From the NCBI RefSeq assembly GCF_025506355.1, contig NZ_JANZYP010000017.1, positions 62,001 to 126,000 of the forward strand: a stretch of 64,000 nucleotides of DNA, in the 5' to 3' direction. The position numbers and the translations under genes are program-made. The notes beneath the pieces are model-generated. The model saw nothing but the letters and a program-made list of their open reading frames with translations. It was not told where the DNA came from and ran no database searches. Source of the stretch: Sphaerisporangium corydalis (lineage in GTDB: Bacteria > Actinomycetota > Actinomycetes > Streptosporangiales > Streptosporangiaceae). Position 1 is the stretch's first letter, and the number at the start of each line of letters is the position of its first letter. Positions 8,846 through 17,286 of the stretch are shown in pieces.

Positions 8846-9439
8846 TTAGAGCGGCTTCGCGGCCGGAGAGTCTTCGGGCGGCTTCCCGGCCGGGGGGTCC
8901 TCGGGCGGGCGCTCGCGTTTCGGGAACAGGGTGTACGACAGGGGCCAGAGCACCGCGACCAGCGGGACCTTGGCCAGGCCGCCCATGAAGGCGCCCAGCT
9001 CGCCGGTCCGGGAGGGGTCGCCCACGAGGGCGATCAGGCCGAACAGCAGGGCGCAGCAGATGCCGTACGCGAGGACGATCCGCAGCCAGACCTTCCACTC
9101 GTACCTGGCCCTGGCCCGGCCGCCGGACGGGGGACGCCACGGCGGAGGGCCGCCCGCGAACCGGTGGGCGAACCGGGCGTCCGCCCAGGCGACCGTGCCA
9201 CGGCCGAAGACGACCGAGTAGGCGAGGTAGGCGGCGGCGAGCCCGTGCTGCGTGGTCGCCACCGCGCCGCCGCGCATGTCGGCCACCGATGCGGCCAGCA
9301 GGACCACGTCCAGCAGCGGGACGGCCGCCAGCAGCGCCATACCGAGCCGCCGGCGTCCCAGCAGGTAGCGCGTGGTGAACCCGAGGGCCAGCAGGACCCA
9401 GAACCCGATCTCGCAGCCGATGATGATCGCCAGAACCAT
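8846..9439 (-). CDS. hypothetical integral membrane protein
   Basis: About 197 residues with four or five predicted membrane segments (residues 1-20, a Leu/Val-rich block after RRRLGMALL, the block around YLAYSVVFG, and two in the second half near IVLAYGICCALLFGLIALVG and VPLVAVLWPLSYTLF). The C-terminus is a charged Pro-rich tail with a repeated PPED motif. The start at ATG 9439 was chosen because the first hydrophobic helix begins there; an upstream ATG at 9475 in frame is possible. No motif gives a function. It stands divergently behind the secreted protein gene's promoter region. Confidence 0.7.
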   Translation of the reverse strand: MVLAIIIGCEIGFWVLLALGFTTRYLLGRRRLGMALLAAVPLLDVVLLAASVADMRGGAVATTQHGLAAAYLAYSVVFGRGTVAWADARFAHRFAGGPPPWRPPSGGRARARYEWKVWLRIVLAYGICCALLFGLIALVGDPSRTGELGAFMGGLAKVPLVAVLWPLSYTLFPKRERPPEDPPAGKPPEDSPAAKPL

Positions 9440-9657
9440 GGGCTCCAGCGTCGCCGAGCACGGCGTCCGACACATCGTCGGCGGTGACGAACCCGCCTAC
9501 ATCCTTGTATGTACGCGCCGCCCCGGTACCGGCCCGTCCATCGCCCGGTGAGGGGTCACACCGAGGTCCCTCCGCCGCCCGGCCGAGGGTCTGCCGAGGC
9601 CCATTCGCTTGCCCGGCGGAGGGTAACGCGAGGCCTGCCAGGGTCCGGCACCGGAGG

Positions 9658-10437
9658 TCAGGGGTCGTGCGGGAGCCGCTGGGCGAGGATGGCGGCCTGG
9701 ACGCGGCTGCGCAGCCCGAGCTTGTTCAAAAGCCGGCTGACGTGGGTCTTCGTCGTGGCCTCTGCCATGTCCAGCGCGACGGCGATCTCCGCGTTCGACA
9801 TGCCCTGCCCGATGCGGGCGAGCACCTCACGCTCGCGCGGGGTCAGGTCGGCCACGTGCCGGGGGCCGTGAGGCGGCGCGGTCGCGCCGAAGGCCGAGAT
9901 CAGCCGCCGGGTCACCTCGGGCGCGATGAGCCCGTCGCCGCGCGCCACCACGCGCAGCGCGCCGACCAGCGTCGCGGCGTCGGCGCTCTTGAGCAGGAAC
10001 CCGGCCGCCCCGGCGCGCAGCGCCCCGAAGACGTACTCGTCGAGGTCGAACGTGGTGAGGATCAGCACGTCCGTGATCTTGCTGAGGTCGCGGGTCGCGG
10101 AGATCCCGTCGAGCCTCGGCATCCGGATGTCCATCAGCACCACGTCCGGGAGCAGGTCACGGGCCATCGCGACGGCCTGCTCCCCGTCGGCGGCCTGGCC
10201 GACGACCTCGAGGTCCTCCTGGCCGTCCAGGATGAGGACGATCCCGGCACGGACCGCCGCGTGGTCGTCGGCGACCAGCACCCGGATGGTCACCGCCCCG
10301 CCCCGGCCGTCACCATACGTCCCGTCCGTCACCAGGTCGCTCTGGCCGTCATCAGGCCTTCCTCGGTCGTCGACCAGGTCGCCCCGGTCGTCATCAGGCG
10401 CTCTTCGGCCGTCAACCAGGTCTTCCTCGGTCGTCAC
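9658..10437 (-). CDS. NarL/LuxR-type response regulator with repeat-encoded N-terminal extension
   Basis: The core is a receiver domain (VRVLVADDH-type start at residue about 50, phospho-site VVLMDIRMPRLDG, lysine in FLLKSADA) followed by a LuxR helix-turn-helix (LTPREREVLARIGQGMSN, then ATTKTHVSRLLNKLGL). The GTG at 10437 overlaps the kinase stop by 4 bases but adds about 48 residues of acidic, Arg-rich repeats before the receiver. The family normally begins at the GTG at 10293, which has only a weak ribosome site. It pairs with the kinase upstream. Confidence 0.88.
   Translation of the reverse strand: MTTEEDLVDGRRAPDDDRGDLVDDRGRPDDGQSDLVTDGTYGDGRGGAVTIRVLVADDHAAVRAGIVLILDGQEDLEVVGQAADGEQAVAMARDLLPDVVLMDIRMPRLDGISATRDLSKITDVLILTTFDLDEYVFGALRAGAAGFLLKSADAATLVGALRVVARGDGLIAPEVTRRLISAFGATAPPHGPRHVADLTPREREVLARIGQGMSNAEIAVALDMAEATTKTHVSRLLNKLGLRSRVQAAILAQRLPHDP
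10331..10436. repeat. 20-22 bp tandem repeats between kinase and regulator
   Basis: Five imperfect copies of a unit like ACCAGGTCGCTCTGGCCGTC alternate in lengths 20 and 22, giving a 42-bp higher period: ACCAGGTC recurs at 10331, 10373 and 10415, with ATCAGGC at 10351 and 10393. Weaker copies continue to about 10290. Because 42 is a multiple of three the stretch stays open in frame and would encode Asp/Leu/Val/Arg repeats if the regulator starts at 10437. Spacing and sequence divergence do not fit CRISPR. Confidence 0.75.
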
Positions 10438-11627
10438 ACGGCCTCCTTGGTGGGCAGCTCGGCGCGGACGCGCCAGCCGTCCTCGTAGGGCCCCGCCTCG
10501 AAGGCGCCGCCGACCAGGGCCGCGCGCTCCCGCATGCCGATGAGCCCGGTCCCCGCGCCGGGCAGCCCCGGGTGCCGCTCGTCGGTCCCCGGGCCGGTGA
10601 TCCCGTGGCCGGTGCCGGTGTGTCCGGGATGCCGGGCTTCCCCTCCGCCGAGGGGGTTGTCCACGGTGACGCGGAGCGACCCCGGCCGGTAGCCGATCTC
10701 CACCCGCGCCTCCTCGCCGCCGTGCTTGAGCGCGTTGGTCAGCGACTCCTGCACGATGCGGTACCCGGCCAGGTCCACCGAGGCCGGCAGGTCACGCGCC
10801 TCGCCGTCCACCCGCAGCCGTACCCGCAGCCCCGCCTCCCGCGCCCGCTCGGCCAGATCGCCGATCTCGGCGACCCGCCGCCGGATCGCCTCCGGCTCGT
10901 CGCCGTCCTGCCGGAGTAACCCGATCATGGCCCGCATCTCGCTCATGCCGTCCACGCTGTTCTCCCTGATCGACTCCAGCACGGTGCGGACCACCCGCGC
11001 GTCCAGGTCGTCCCGTGACAGGACGGCGGTGGACTGGACGGCGATCGCGCTGAAGTGGTTGGCGATCATGTCGTGCAGTTCCCGCGCCATCCGGCTCCGC
11101 TCGGCCTGCACCGCGGCCGCCCGGTCGAGCTCGGCCAGCCGTGCCACCTGCTCGGCCCGTGCGCGTTCCGACGACGCCTGGTCCTCAAGCTGCCGCATGA
11201 ACAGGGCGGTGAGCACGGGGGTGACCCCGACCAGCCCGGCCTGGACCATGAGCGGGGCCGTGGCCGTGACGTGCCCGGCGACGGCGCCCACGACGCCCGC
11301 CAGGACCGCGCCGGCCGAGGTGACGACGAGCATCCACCGGCCCAGGGCCCGCGGCCCGTACCGCACGCCCGCGTAGATGTTGTCCGTGACGACCAGGACG
11401 GTGCCCAGCGACGGCCCCATGGCGAAGTCGCCGGCCAGGGCCACGGCCCCGAGCCCGAGGGAGAGCAACGGCCGGCTCCGCCGCACCGCGACGCCCGCGC
11501 ACGACACCAGCAGCGGCCCGGCGAACAACGGCGCCCCGGCCCACCGATGCTGATAGGCCCCCGCCGCGAGCAGCAGGCCCCCCACACCCAGGCACGCCAC
11601 GGCCCACAGCGCGTCGTCCCGCCTCAT
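10434..11627 (-). CDS. DesK/NarX-type sensor histidine kinase
   Basis: A 397-residue kinase with four or five N-terminal membrane helices and no large extracytoplasmic domain, then a HisKA_3 dimerisation domain with the phospho-acceptor in RMARELHDMIANHFSAIAVQ and a short HATPase (VQESLTNALKHGG, then GTGLIGMRERAALVGG). Between the two ATP boxes there is a Gly/His-rich insert of about 30 residues with the repeated word RHPG, unusual for this compact family. No good ribosome site precedes the ATG at 11627, only 16 bases after the stop of the preceding regulator, so translation probably depends on coupling. Confidence 0.9.
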   Translation of the reverse strand: MRRDDALWAVACLGVGGLLLAAGAYQHRWAGAPLFAGPLLVSCAGVAVRRSRPLLSLGLGAVALAGDFAMGPSLGTVLVVTDNIYAGVRYGPRALGRWMLVVTSAGAVLAGVVGAVAGHVTATAPLMVQAGLVGVTPVLTALFMRQLEDQASSERARAEQVARLAELDRAAAVQAERSRMARELHDMIANHFSAIAVQSTAVLSRDDLDARVVRTVLESIRENSVDGMSEMRAMIGLLRQDGDEPEAIRRRVAEIGDLAERAREAGLRVRLRVDGEARDLPASVDLAGYRIVQESLTNALKHGGEEARVEIGYRPGSLRVTVDNPLGGGEARHPGHTGTGHGITGPGTDERHPGLPGAGTGLIGMRERAALVGGAFEAGPYEDGWRVRAELPTKEAV

Positions 11628-11643
11628 GGGAGCGGCCGGGTCG

Positions 11644-12087
11644 TCAGCGTCTGCGGGGGAGTTTGACGACGGTGATGAAGAAGTCGTCGATCTGGCGGAT
11701 GGCGGCGATGAACTGTTCCAGGTCGACGGGCTTGGTGACGTAGGCGTTGGCGTGCAGTTTGTAGCTGCGCAGGATGTCCTCCTCTGCGGCCGAGGTGGTG
11801 AGGACCACGACGGGGATGGTGTCGAGGTCGGGGTCGGACTTGATGCGCTCCAGGACCTGGCGGCCGTCGTACTTGGGCAGGTTCAGGTCCAGCAGGATCA
11901 GGTCCGGGCGCGGGGCTTCGGTGTGCTCGCCGCGCCGGTAGAGGAAGTCCAGCGCCTCCAGGCCGTCGCGGACGACATGGAGGTTGTTGCCGATCTTGTT
12001 GTCCGCGAACGCCTCGCGGGTGATCAGCTCGTCGCCGGGATCGTCCTCGACGAGCAGGACTTCGGCGGGCTGGACGGAGGCGCTCAT
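11644..12087 (-). CDS. single-domain response regulator (Rcp1/CheY-like)
   Basis: A 147-residue stand-alone receiver domain: acidic pair VLLVEDDPGDE, phospho-aspartate in LILLDLNLPKYDG, threonine in VLTTSAAEED and lysine in AYVTKPVDLEQF. It lacks any output domain, as do Rcp1-type partners of phytochrome-like kinases. The ATG at 12087 overlaps the stop of the CHASE3 kinase by 4 bases. It lies between two kinases in one transcription unit and may carry phosphate between them or act on a protein target. Confidence 0.92.
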   Translation of the reverse strand: MSASVQPAEVLLVEDDPGDELITREAFADNKIGNNLHVVRDGLEALDFLYRRGEHTEAPRPDLILLDLNLPKYDGRQVLERIKSDPDLDTIPVVVLTTSAAEEDILRSYKLHANAYVTKPVDLEQFIAAIRQIDDFFITVVKLPRRR

Positions 12088-13730
12088 ACTGATGATCCTT
12101 CCGGGAGGGCGATCTCGCCTGGTTCGGTGCCGCCGGCCTCGGTCAGGGCGGGCAGGGTGAAGTGGAAGCGCGTGCCGCCGGTGTGGCCGGGGTCGAGCCA
12201 GATGCGCCCGCCGTGATGCTCGACGATCTTCTTGCACAGGGCCAGGCCGATGCCCGTGCCGGTGTAGGCCTCGCGGGTGTGCAGCCGCTGGAAGATGACG
12301 AAGATCTTGTCGCTGAACTCCGGGAGGATGCCGATGCCGTTGTCGGTGACGCTCAGGCACCACATGTCGCCGTCCTCCGCGCGCCGGCAGCCGACGTGGA
12401 TCAGCGGGGCCCGGTCGGGGTGCCGGAACTTGACGGCGTTGCCGAGCAGGTTCTGCCACAGCATCACCAGCAACGTCGGATCCCCCATGACCACGGGCAG
12501 GTCCTCGGGCAGCTCGACGCGGGCGTCCGCCTCCTCGATGGCCGAGCCCAGGTTGGTGATCGCCTTGTCCGCGGCCTGCCGCAGGGAGAACGGCTTGCTG
12601 GTGTCGTAGAGCCGGCCCACCCGCGAGAACGTCAGCAGGTCGTTGATGAGGACCTGCATGCGCTTGGCGCCGTCGACGGCGAAGGTGATGTACTTGACCC
12701 CCCGGTCGTCGAGCTGGTCACCGTAGCGCTTCTCGATGAGCTGGCAGAACGTGGCGATCTTCCGCAGCGGCTCCTGCAGGTCATGGGAGGCCACGTAGGC
12801 GAACTGTTCCAGCTCGGAGTTGGAGCGGCGCAGCTCGATGGTCTGCGCGTCCAGGTCGGCGGTCTGGCGGCGCAGGATGTCCTGCTGCCGCCGCGCGGCC
12901 TGCAGGTCGGCGACGATGCGCCGCCGCATGGTCTCCACGTCGCGCGCCACCTCGCTGATGTCGGCCGGGCCGCGGGCGGGGATCTGCAGATCGTGGTTCC
13001 CCGACGCCACCGCGCGCGAGGCCGCGCGCAGGGCGTTCAACGGCCGGGTGACGGCACGCCGCAGCATCAGCGCCACCGCGATGCCGCTGACCAGCAGCAG
13101 TGCCAGCATCGCGCCGAAGGTCGCGTCGCGCGTGGCCTGCACGCGGCTCAGCTCGGCGCGGGCCCGCTCCCTGGCCGAGCTGAAGTGGTCGTTCTCGATG
13201 GTGAACAGCGCGCGGATGTGGTCGAAGGCCTGCTTGCCCGCCGCCACCCGATCCTCGGTCACGGGCGTTCCGGCCTTGGTGGCGGCGATGAGCGGCTCGG
13301 CGTACAGGCGCCGCCACTGGTCGCCCGCCGCGCGCACCGCGGCCAGGTCGGCGACCAGTTGCGCCTGGTCGCCCACCAGGGCGGTGACCCGCCCGGCCCG
13401 GGTACGCTCCTCCGCCAGCCCGTCGGTGTACGGCTGCAGGAACTGCGGGTTCTTGGTCAGCAGGTAGCCGCGGACGCCGGTCTCCTGGTTGACCAGGGCG
13501 GCTTGGACGTAGGCCGCCTCCAGCCGGGCCGGCGAGACGCGGTCGGCCAGGTGGTCGGTCAGCGTCGTGGTGCGGTGCAGGAGCGAGGCGCCGACCATCG
13601 CGCAGACGATCACCAGGACCGCGATCACCGATAGCAGCAGCACGAACCACGCCTGCACCGTCAGCCGGTACCAGCCTCCGGGGGATCCCTCGGAAGCGGC
13701 GGGACCGGGCACCGGGGCGGGGGTGGTCAT
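12084..13730 (-). CDS. CHASE3-domain sensor histidine kinase
   Basis: A 548-residue kinase. Membrane helix at residues about 30-52, a CHASE3-like extracytoplasmic helical domain (NQETGVRGYLLTKNPQFL is its signature), second membrane helix near residue 205, HAMP, a coiled-coil and a phytochrome-type phospho-acceptor (YVASHDLQEPLRKI), then HATPase boxes (NLLGNAVKFRHPD, DNGIGI, GTGIGLALCKKIVEHHGG). GAGGAA stands 4 bases before the ATG at 13730. It opens a four-gene unit: kinase, receiver, second kinase, LuxR regulator. Confidence 0.93.
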   Translation of the reverse strand: MTTPAPVPGPAASEGSPGGWYRLTVQAWFVLLLSVIAVLVIVCAMVGASLLHRTTTLTDHLADRVSPARLEAAYVQAALVNQETGVRGYLLTKNPQFLQPYTDGLAEERTRAGRVTALVGDQAQLVADLAAVRAAGDQWRRLYAEPLIAATKAGTPVTEDRVAAGKQAFDHIRALFTIENDHFSSARERARAELSRVQATRDATFGAMLALLLVSGIAVALMLRRAVTRPLNALRAASRAVASGNHDLQIPARGPADISEVARDVETMRRRIVADLQAARRQQDILRRQTADLDAQTIELRRSNSELEQFAYVASHDLQEPLRKIATFCQLIEKRYGDQLDDRGVKYITFAVDGAKRMQVLINDLLTFSRVGRLYDTSKPFSLRQAADKAITNLGSAIEEADARVELPEDLPVVMGDPTLLVMLWQNLLGNAVKFRHPDRAPLIHVGCRRAEDGDMWCLSVTDNGIGILPEFSDKIFVIFQRLHTREAYTGTGIGLALCKKIVEHHGGRIWLDPGHTGGTRFHFTLPALTEAGGTEPGEIALPEGSSV

Positions 13731-13892
13731 CGTTCCTCATTCCACGCTGGCACGCTCGACGGGCCGCTCCCCGGCGCGGGCGACGGGGGCGGTAGAAGGA
13801 TAGTCCTCATCGCCACCCCTGATGGCGCGGTGGACCTCTGGCCGCCCTGACGTGCCGCCCGGACGGGCGCTCGTGGCGCGGGACCGGCGCCG

Positions 13893-14066
13893 TTACGGCG
13901 ATCCGGTGGGCGCCGGTGACGCCCCCGGCGGGTACCCGGCACGCTGGTTCACGCCCCCGGTGGAGAGCGCGGCGGCCAGGAGGAGCGCGACCGCCCCGGC
14001 GATCACGAGGGCGGCGATCAGGAGGGTCCGGTGCTTGCCGGCGGGGGGCCGGTCGGAGTGGGTCAT
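13893..14066 (-). CDS. small single-span membrane protein
   Basis: A 57-residue frame with a basic N-terminus (MTHSDRPPAGKHR), one strong membrane helix (LLIAALVIAGAVALLLAAAL) and a Gly/Pro-rich tail. GC-rich third positions fit a gene, but there is no clear ribosome site before the ATG at 14066; a GTG at 14117 would add 17 residues. It lies between the CHASE3 kinase and the divergent ABC transporter operon. The downstream 160 bases to 13730 show no further gene. Function unknown. Confidence 0.45.
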   Translation of the reverse strand: MTHSDRPPAGKHRTLLIAALVIAGAVALLLAAALSTGGVNQRAGYPPGASPAPTGSP

Positions 14067-14152
14067 GGGGGGAGTGTCGCCGCCGCCGGGTGCCGGCGCG
14101 GTGCCGGTCGCCGACACCGTGCCGACACCCGGCGCGGGATAGAACGATCCGC

Positions 14153-14914
14153 ATGACCGACGCGTGTGTTGTAGTCAACGGCCTGCGGAAACGCTTCGGG
14201 CCGACCATCGCCCTGGACGGGATGTCGTTCGGCGTCCGGCCGGGGCTGGTCACGGGGTTCGCCGGCCCCAACGGTGCCGGCAAGTCGACCACGATGCGGG
14301 TGATCCTCGGCCTCGACGCCGCGGACGAGGGCACCGCGCTGATCGGCGGACGCCCCTACCGGGACCTGCGCCGCCCGCTGTGCCAGGTCGGGTCGCTGCT
14401 GGACGCCTCCGCGCTCCAGCCGGGCCGCACCGCCCGCGACCACCTGATGTGGCTGGCCCGCTCCCAGGGCCTGGGCGCCCGCCGCGTCGACGCGGTGATC
14501 GAGCAGGTGGGGTTGCGTACGGCGGCCCGGCGCCGGGCCGGTGGCCTGTCCCTGGGCATGCGGCAGCGGCTGGGGATCGCCGCCGCCCTGCTGGGCGACC
14601 CGCCGGTGCTGATCATGGACGAGCCGTTCAACGGCATGGACCCCGAGGGCATCATCTGGATCCGCGCGCTGCTGCGGTCGCTGGCGGCCGAGGGCCGCGC
14701 CGTGCTGGTGTCCAGCCACCTGATGAGCGAGTTGCAGGACACCGCCGACCACGTCGTGGTGGCCGGCCGCGGCAGGGTCATCGCCGACGCGAGCGTGGCA
14801 CGGCTGCTCGAAACCGCGTCCGGCCGCCGGGCGACGCTGGAGGAGGCGTACCTGGAGCTCACCCGCGACGCGGCCGGGTTCCGCGCCGCCGGGGCGCCGG
14901 AGGCGGCGCTGTGA
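14153..14914 (+). CDS. ABC-2 transporter ATP-binding protein
   Basis: A 253-residue ATPase of the drug/bacteriocin efflux class. Walker A GPNGAGKST, signature LSLGMRQRLGIA, Walker B VLIMDEPFNGMDPEG and the switch histidine in VSSHLMSEL are intact. No clear ribosome site precedes the ATG; TAGAAC ends 7 bases before it, so the transcript may be leaderless. The stop overlaps the GTG of the first permease by 4 bases. The operon faces a two-component system (17287-19007), the arrangement seen for antibiotic and lantibiotic resistance exporters. Confidence 0.93.
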   Translation: MTDACVVVNGLRKRFGPTIALDGMSFGVRPGLVTGFAGPNGAGKSTTMRVILGLDAADEGTALIGGRPYRDLRRPLCQVGSLLDASALQPGRTARDHLMWLARSQGLGARRVDAVIEQVGLRTAARRRAGGLSLGMRQRLGIAAALLGDPPVLIMDEPFNGMDPEGIIWIRALLRSLAAEGRAVLVSSHLMSELQDTADHVVVAGRGRVIADASVARLLETASGRRATLEEAYLELTRDAAGFRAAGAPEAAL

Positions 14915-16482
14915 CGGTGACGGCCCCGTACCGCCCCGATCCTCCGGCCGGGCGTGACGGCTTCGTGCCCGTGCTGCGCGCGGAGTGGACCAAGTTCCGG
15001 ACGGTACGCGGCTGGGTGGCGGGCGTCGTCGTCGCGGCGATGGTGACGGTGCTGTTCGGGATCCTGGTCGCCTCGGGCGTCCACTGCGCGAGCGGGCCGT
15101 TCCCCGGGCGGCCGGTCGAACTGCCCTGCTCCGCGCCGCTGGGCCCGGGCGGCGAGGCGGTCGACGACCGCTTCTTCTTCGTGCACCGGCCGCTCGACGG
15201 CGACGGCAGCGTCACCGCCCGCCTGACCTCGCTGACCGGCATCACCACCTTCCCCCCGCCTGATCACCACCCGGTCGTCCCCCGCGTCGTGCCGTGGGCG
15301 AAGGCAGGGGTGATCATCAAGGCGGGCACGGAACGGGGTTCGGCCTACACCGCGATGATGATCACCGGTTCCCACGGCGCGCGGATGCAGTCCGGCTTCA
15401 CCTCGGACGTGGCCGGCCCCCCGGGCGGTGTCTCCGCGGCGTCCCCGCGCTGGGTGCGGCTGACCCGCTCCGGCGGCACGATCACCGGGTACGAGTCGGC
15501 CGACGGCACGCGATGGACCGAGGTCGGCACGGCCCGGCTGGCCGGACCGGCGCGGGCCGGCCTGTTCGTCGCCTCTCCCTGTGATCTCTCGGTGTACCAG
15601 GGCACGTTCGGCGGCGTCGGCGCCGCCTGCAGGTTCACCCAGGCCACCGCCGTGTTCGACCAGGTCACCGTGCGCGGCGCGCCGCCCGGCGGGTGGGGGC
15701 GCACCAGGGTCGGGGACACCGGGCAACGGACCGACTGGGAGCTGTACCACCGTCCGGCGGGCGTCCAGGAGTCCGCGGGCACGTTCACGGTGACCGGCTC
15801 GGGCGACATGGCGCCGCTCAGGGCGGGCGAGCACGTCACCGTCGAGTGGGCCCTCGCCGGCGTGCCGATCGGGCTGGTCGTGATCGCCGTCGTTGCGGTG
15901 GGGTTCATCAGCGCCGAGTACCGGCGCGGCCTGATCCGCACCACCCTGCTCGCCACCCCGCGACGCGGCCGGACGCTCGCCGCCAAGGCCGTCGTCGCCG
16001 GCACGGTCACCTTCGCCGCGGGCCTGGCCGCCACCGGCGTGGCGATCCCGATCGGCACGCGGATCCTGCGCGCCGGCGGCGCCGTCGTCCTGCCGGTCGG
16101 CGCCCTCACCGAGGTGCGCGTCGCCGTCGGCACGGCGGCGCTGATGGCGGTCGTCGCCGTTCTCGCGCTCGGCCTTGGCGCTCTGCTGCGGCGCGGCGGC
16201 GCGGCGGTCGCCGTCGTGATCGCGACGGTGGTGCTGCCCGAAGTCCTGGCGAAGGCCTCCATCCTGCCGGACGGCATGGCGCGATGGCTGCTGCGGGTCA
16301 CGCCCGCCGCCGGGTTCGCCATCCGGCAGAGCGTTCCGGAGTACCCGCAGGTGATCGGCTACTACGCGCCGGTGCTGGGCTACTACCCGCTGGCGCCGTG
16401 GGCGGGCTTCGCCGTCCTCTGCGGCTACGCGGCGCTGGTCCTCGGCCTGGCCACCGCCCGGTTGCGCCGTAGGGACGCGTGA
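14911..16482 (+). CDS. ABC-2 permease with large extracellular DUF1349/LamG-like domain
   Basis: A 523-residue permease. After a cytoplasmic start (RAEWTKFRTVRGW) and one membrane helix at residues about 30-52, a soluble region of some 260 residues is inserted; it contains WAKAGVIIKAG, RWVRLTRSGGTITGY and DGTRWTEVGTARL, which are hallmarks of the DUF1349/concanavalin-like fold. Five further membrane helices follow. Translation is coupled to the ATPase by a GTGA overlap and to the next permease by another. The insert has two or more cysteines and should lie outside the membrane, so it may bind a ligand or wall component. Confidence 0.88.
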   Translation: MTVTAPYRPDPPAGRDGFVPVLRAEWTKFRTVRGWVAGVVVAAMVTVLFGILVASGVHCASGPFPGRPVELPCSAPLGPGGEAVDDRFFFVHRPLDGDGSVTARLTSLTGITTFPPPDHHPVVPRVVPWAKAGVIIKAGTERGSAYTAMMITGSHGARMQSGFTSDVAGPPGGVSAASPRWVRLTRSGGTITGYESADGTRWTEVGTARLAGPARAGLFVASPCDLSVYQGTFGGVGAACRFTQATAVFDQVTVRGAPPGGWGRTRVGDTGQRTDWELYHRPAGVQESAGTFTVTGSGDMAPLRAGEHVTVEWALAGVPIGLVVIAVVAVGFISAEYRRGLIRTTLLATPRRGRTLAAKAVVAGTVTFAAGLAATGVAIPIGTRILRAGGAVVLPVGALTEVRVAVGTAALMAVVAVLALGLGALLRRGGAAVAVVIATVVLPEVLAKASILPDGMARWLLRVTPAAGFAIRQSVPEYPQVIGYYAPVLGYYPLAPWAGFAVLCGYAALVLGLATARLRRRDA

Positions 16483-17261
16483 GACGGCACCTGCGCGCGG
16501 AATGGACCAAGTCGCGCACGGTCCCGAGCACCGTCCCGCTGTTGCTCGGCGTCGTCGCGCTGACCGTCGCCGGCGGCGCCATGGCGAGCGCGGCGACCAC
16601 GGCGCCGGCCTGCGCCGCGTCGGGGTGCACCTTCGATCTCACCAAGCTCAGCCTGACCGGGGTCCTGCTCGGTCAGGCGGTCGTCGTGGTCTTGGCCGTC
16701 CTGGCGATGAGCGGCGAGTACGGCACCGGCATGGTGCGGACCACCTTCACGGCGATGCCGCGCCGGTCCGCCGTCCTGGCCGCCAAGGCCGCCGTCCTCA
16801 CCGGCCTGACGCTGGTCGCGGCGGTGATCGGGGTCCTGGCGTCGGTGCTGGCGGCGCGGCTCATCCTGCCCGGCAACGGCTTCACCCCGGCGCACGGCTA
16901 CCCGGCCCTGTCCCTGGCCGACGGGCCGACGCTCCGCGCCGCGGCCGGCTCGGTGCTCTGCCTGGTGCTGGTCGCCCTGCTCGGCCTCGGCGTGGCCGCC
17001 GCCGTGCGCGACCCCGCGACGGCGATCGGGGTCGTGCTCGGGTTGCTGTACCTCTTCCCGCTCCTCATCTTCGTGATCTCCGACCAGGCCTGGCAGCGGC
17101 TCCTGTGGCAGGTCTCGCCGCTGAACGCCGGGCTCGCCGTCCAGTCCACCACCGACGCGGGCCTGCCGCTCGGCCCGGGGGCGGGCCTGGTGGTGCTCGC
17201 CGCGTGGGCCGCCTTGGCGCTGCTGGCCGGTGGCCTGCGGGTGCGGCTCCGCGATGCGTGA
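16479..17261 (+). CDS. ABC-2 permease
   Basis: A 260-residue permease with six membrane helices and the same N-terminal motif as its neighbour (RAEWTKSRTVPSTVPLLLG), indicating a duplicated pair that likely forms a heterodimer with the single ATPase. A short extracellular loop after the first helix holds two cysteines (CAASGCTF). The GTG start overlaps the upstream stop by 4 bases. It is convergent with the kinase gene ending at 17287; the 25 bases between the stops hold no clear terminator. Confidence 0.9.
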   Translation: MRRHLRAEWTKSRTVPSTVPLLLGVVALTVAGGAMASAATTAPACAASGCTFDLTKLSLTGVLLGQAVVVVLAVLAMSGEYGTGMVRTTFTAMPRRSAVLAAKAAVLTGLTLVAAVIGVLASVLAARLILPGNGFTPAHGYPALSLADGPTLRAAAGSVLCLVLVALLGLGVAAAVRDPATAIGVVLGLLYLFPLLIFVISDQAWQRLLWQVSPLNAGLAVQSTTDAGLPLGPGAGLVVLAAWAALALLAGGLRVRLRDA

Positions 17262-17286
17262 CCCCGGGCCATTGCGGGCGTGCCCG

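Noticed and set aside
10331-10436. CRISPR array
   Set aside because: Units are contiguous, divergent and lack unique spacers; no cas genes are present.
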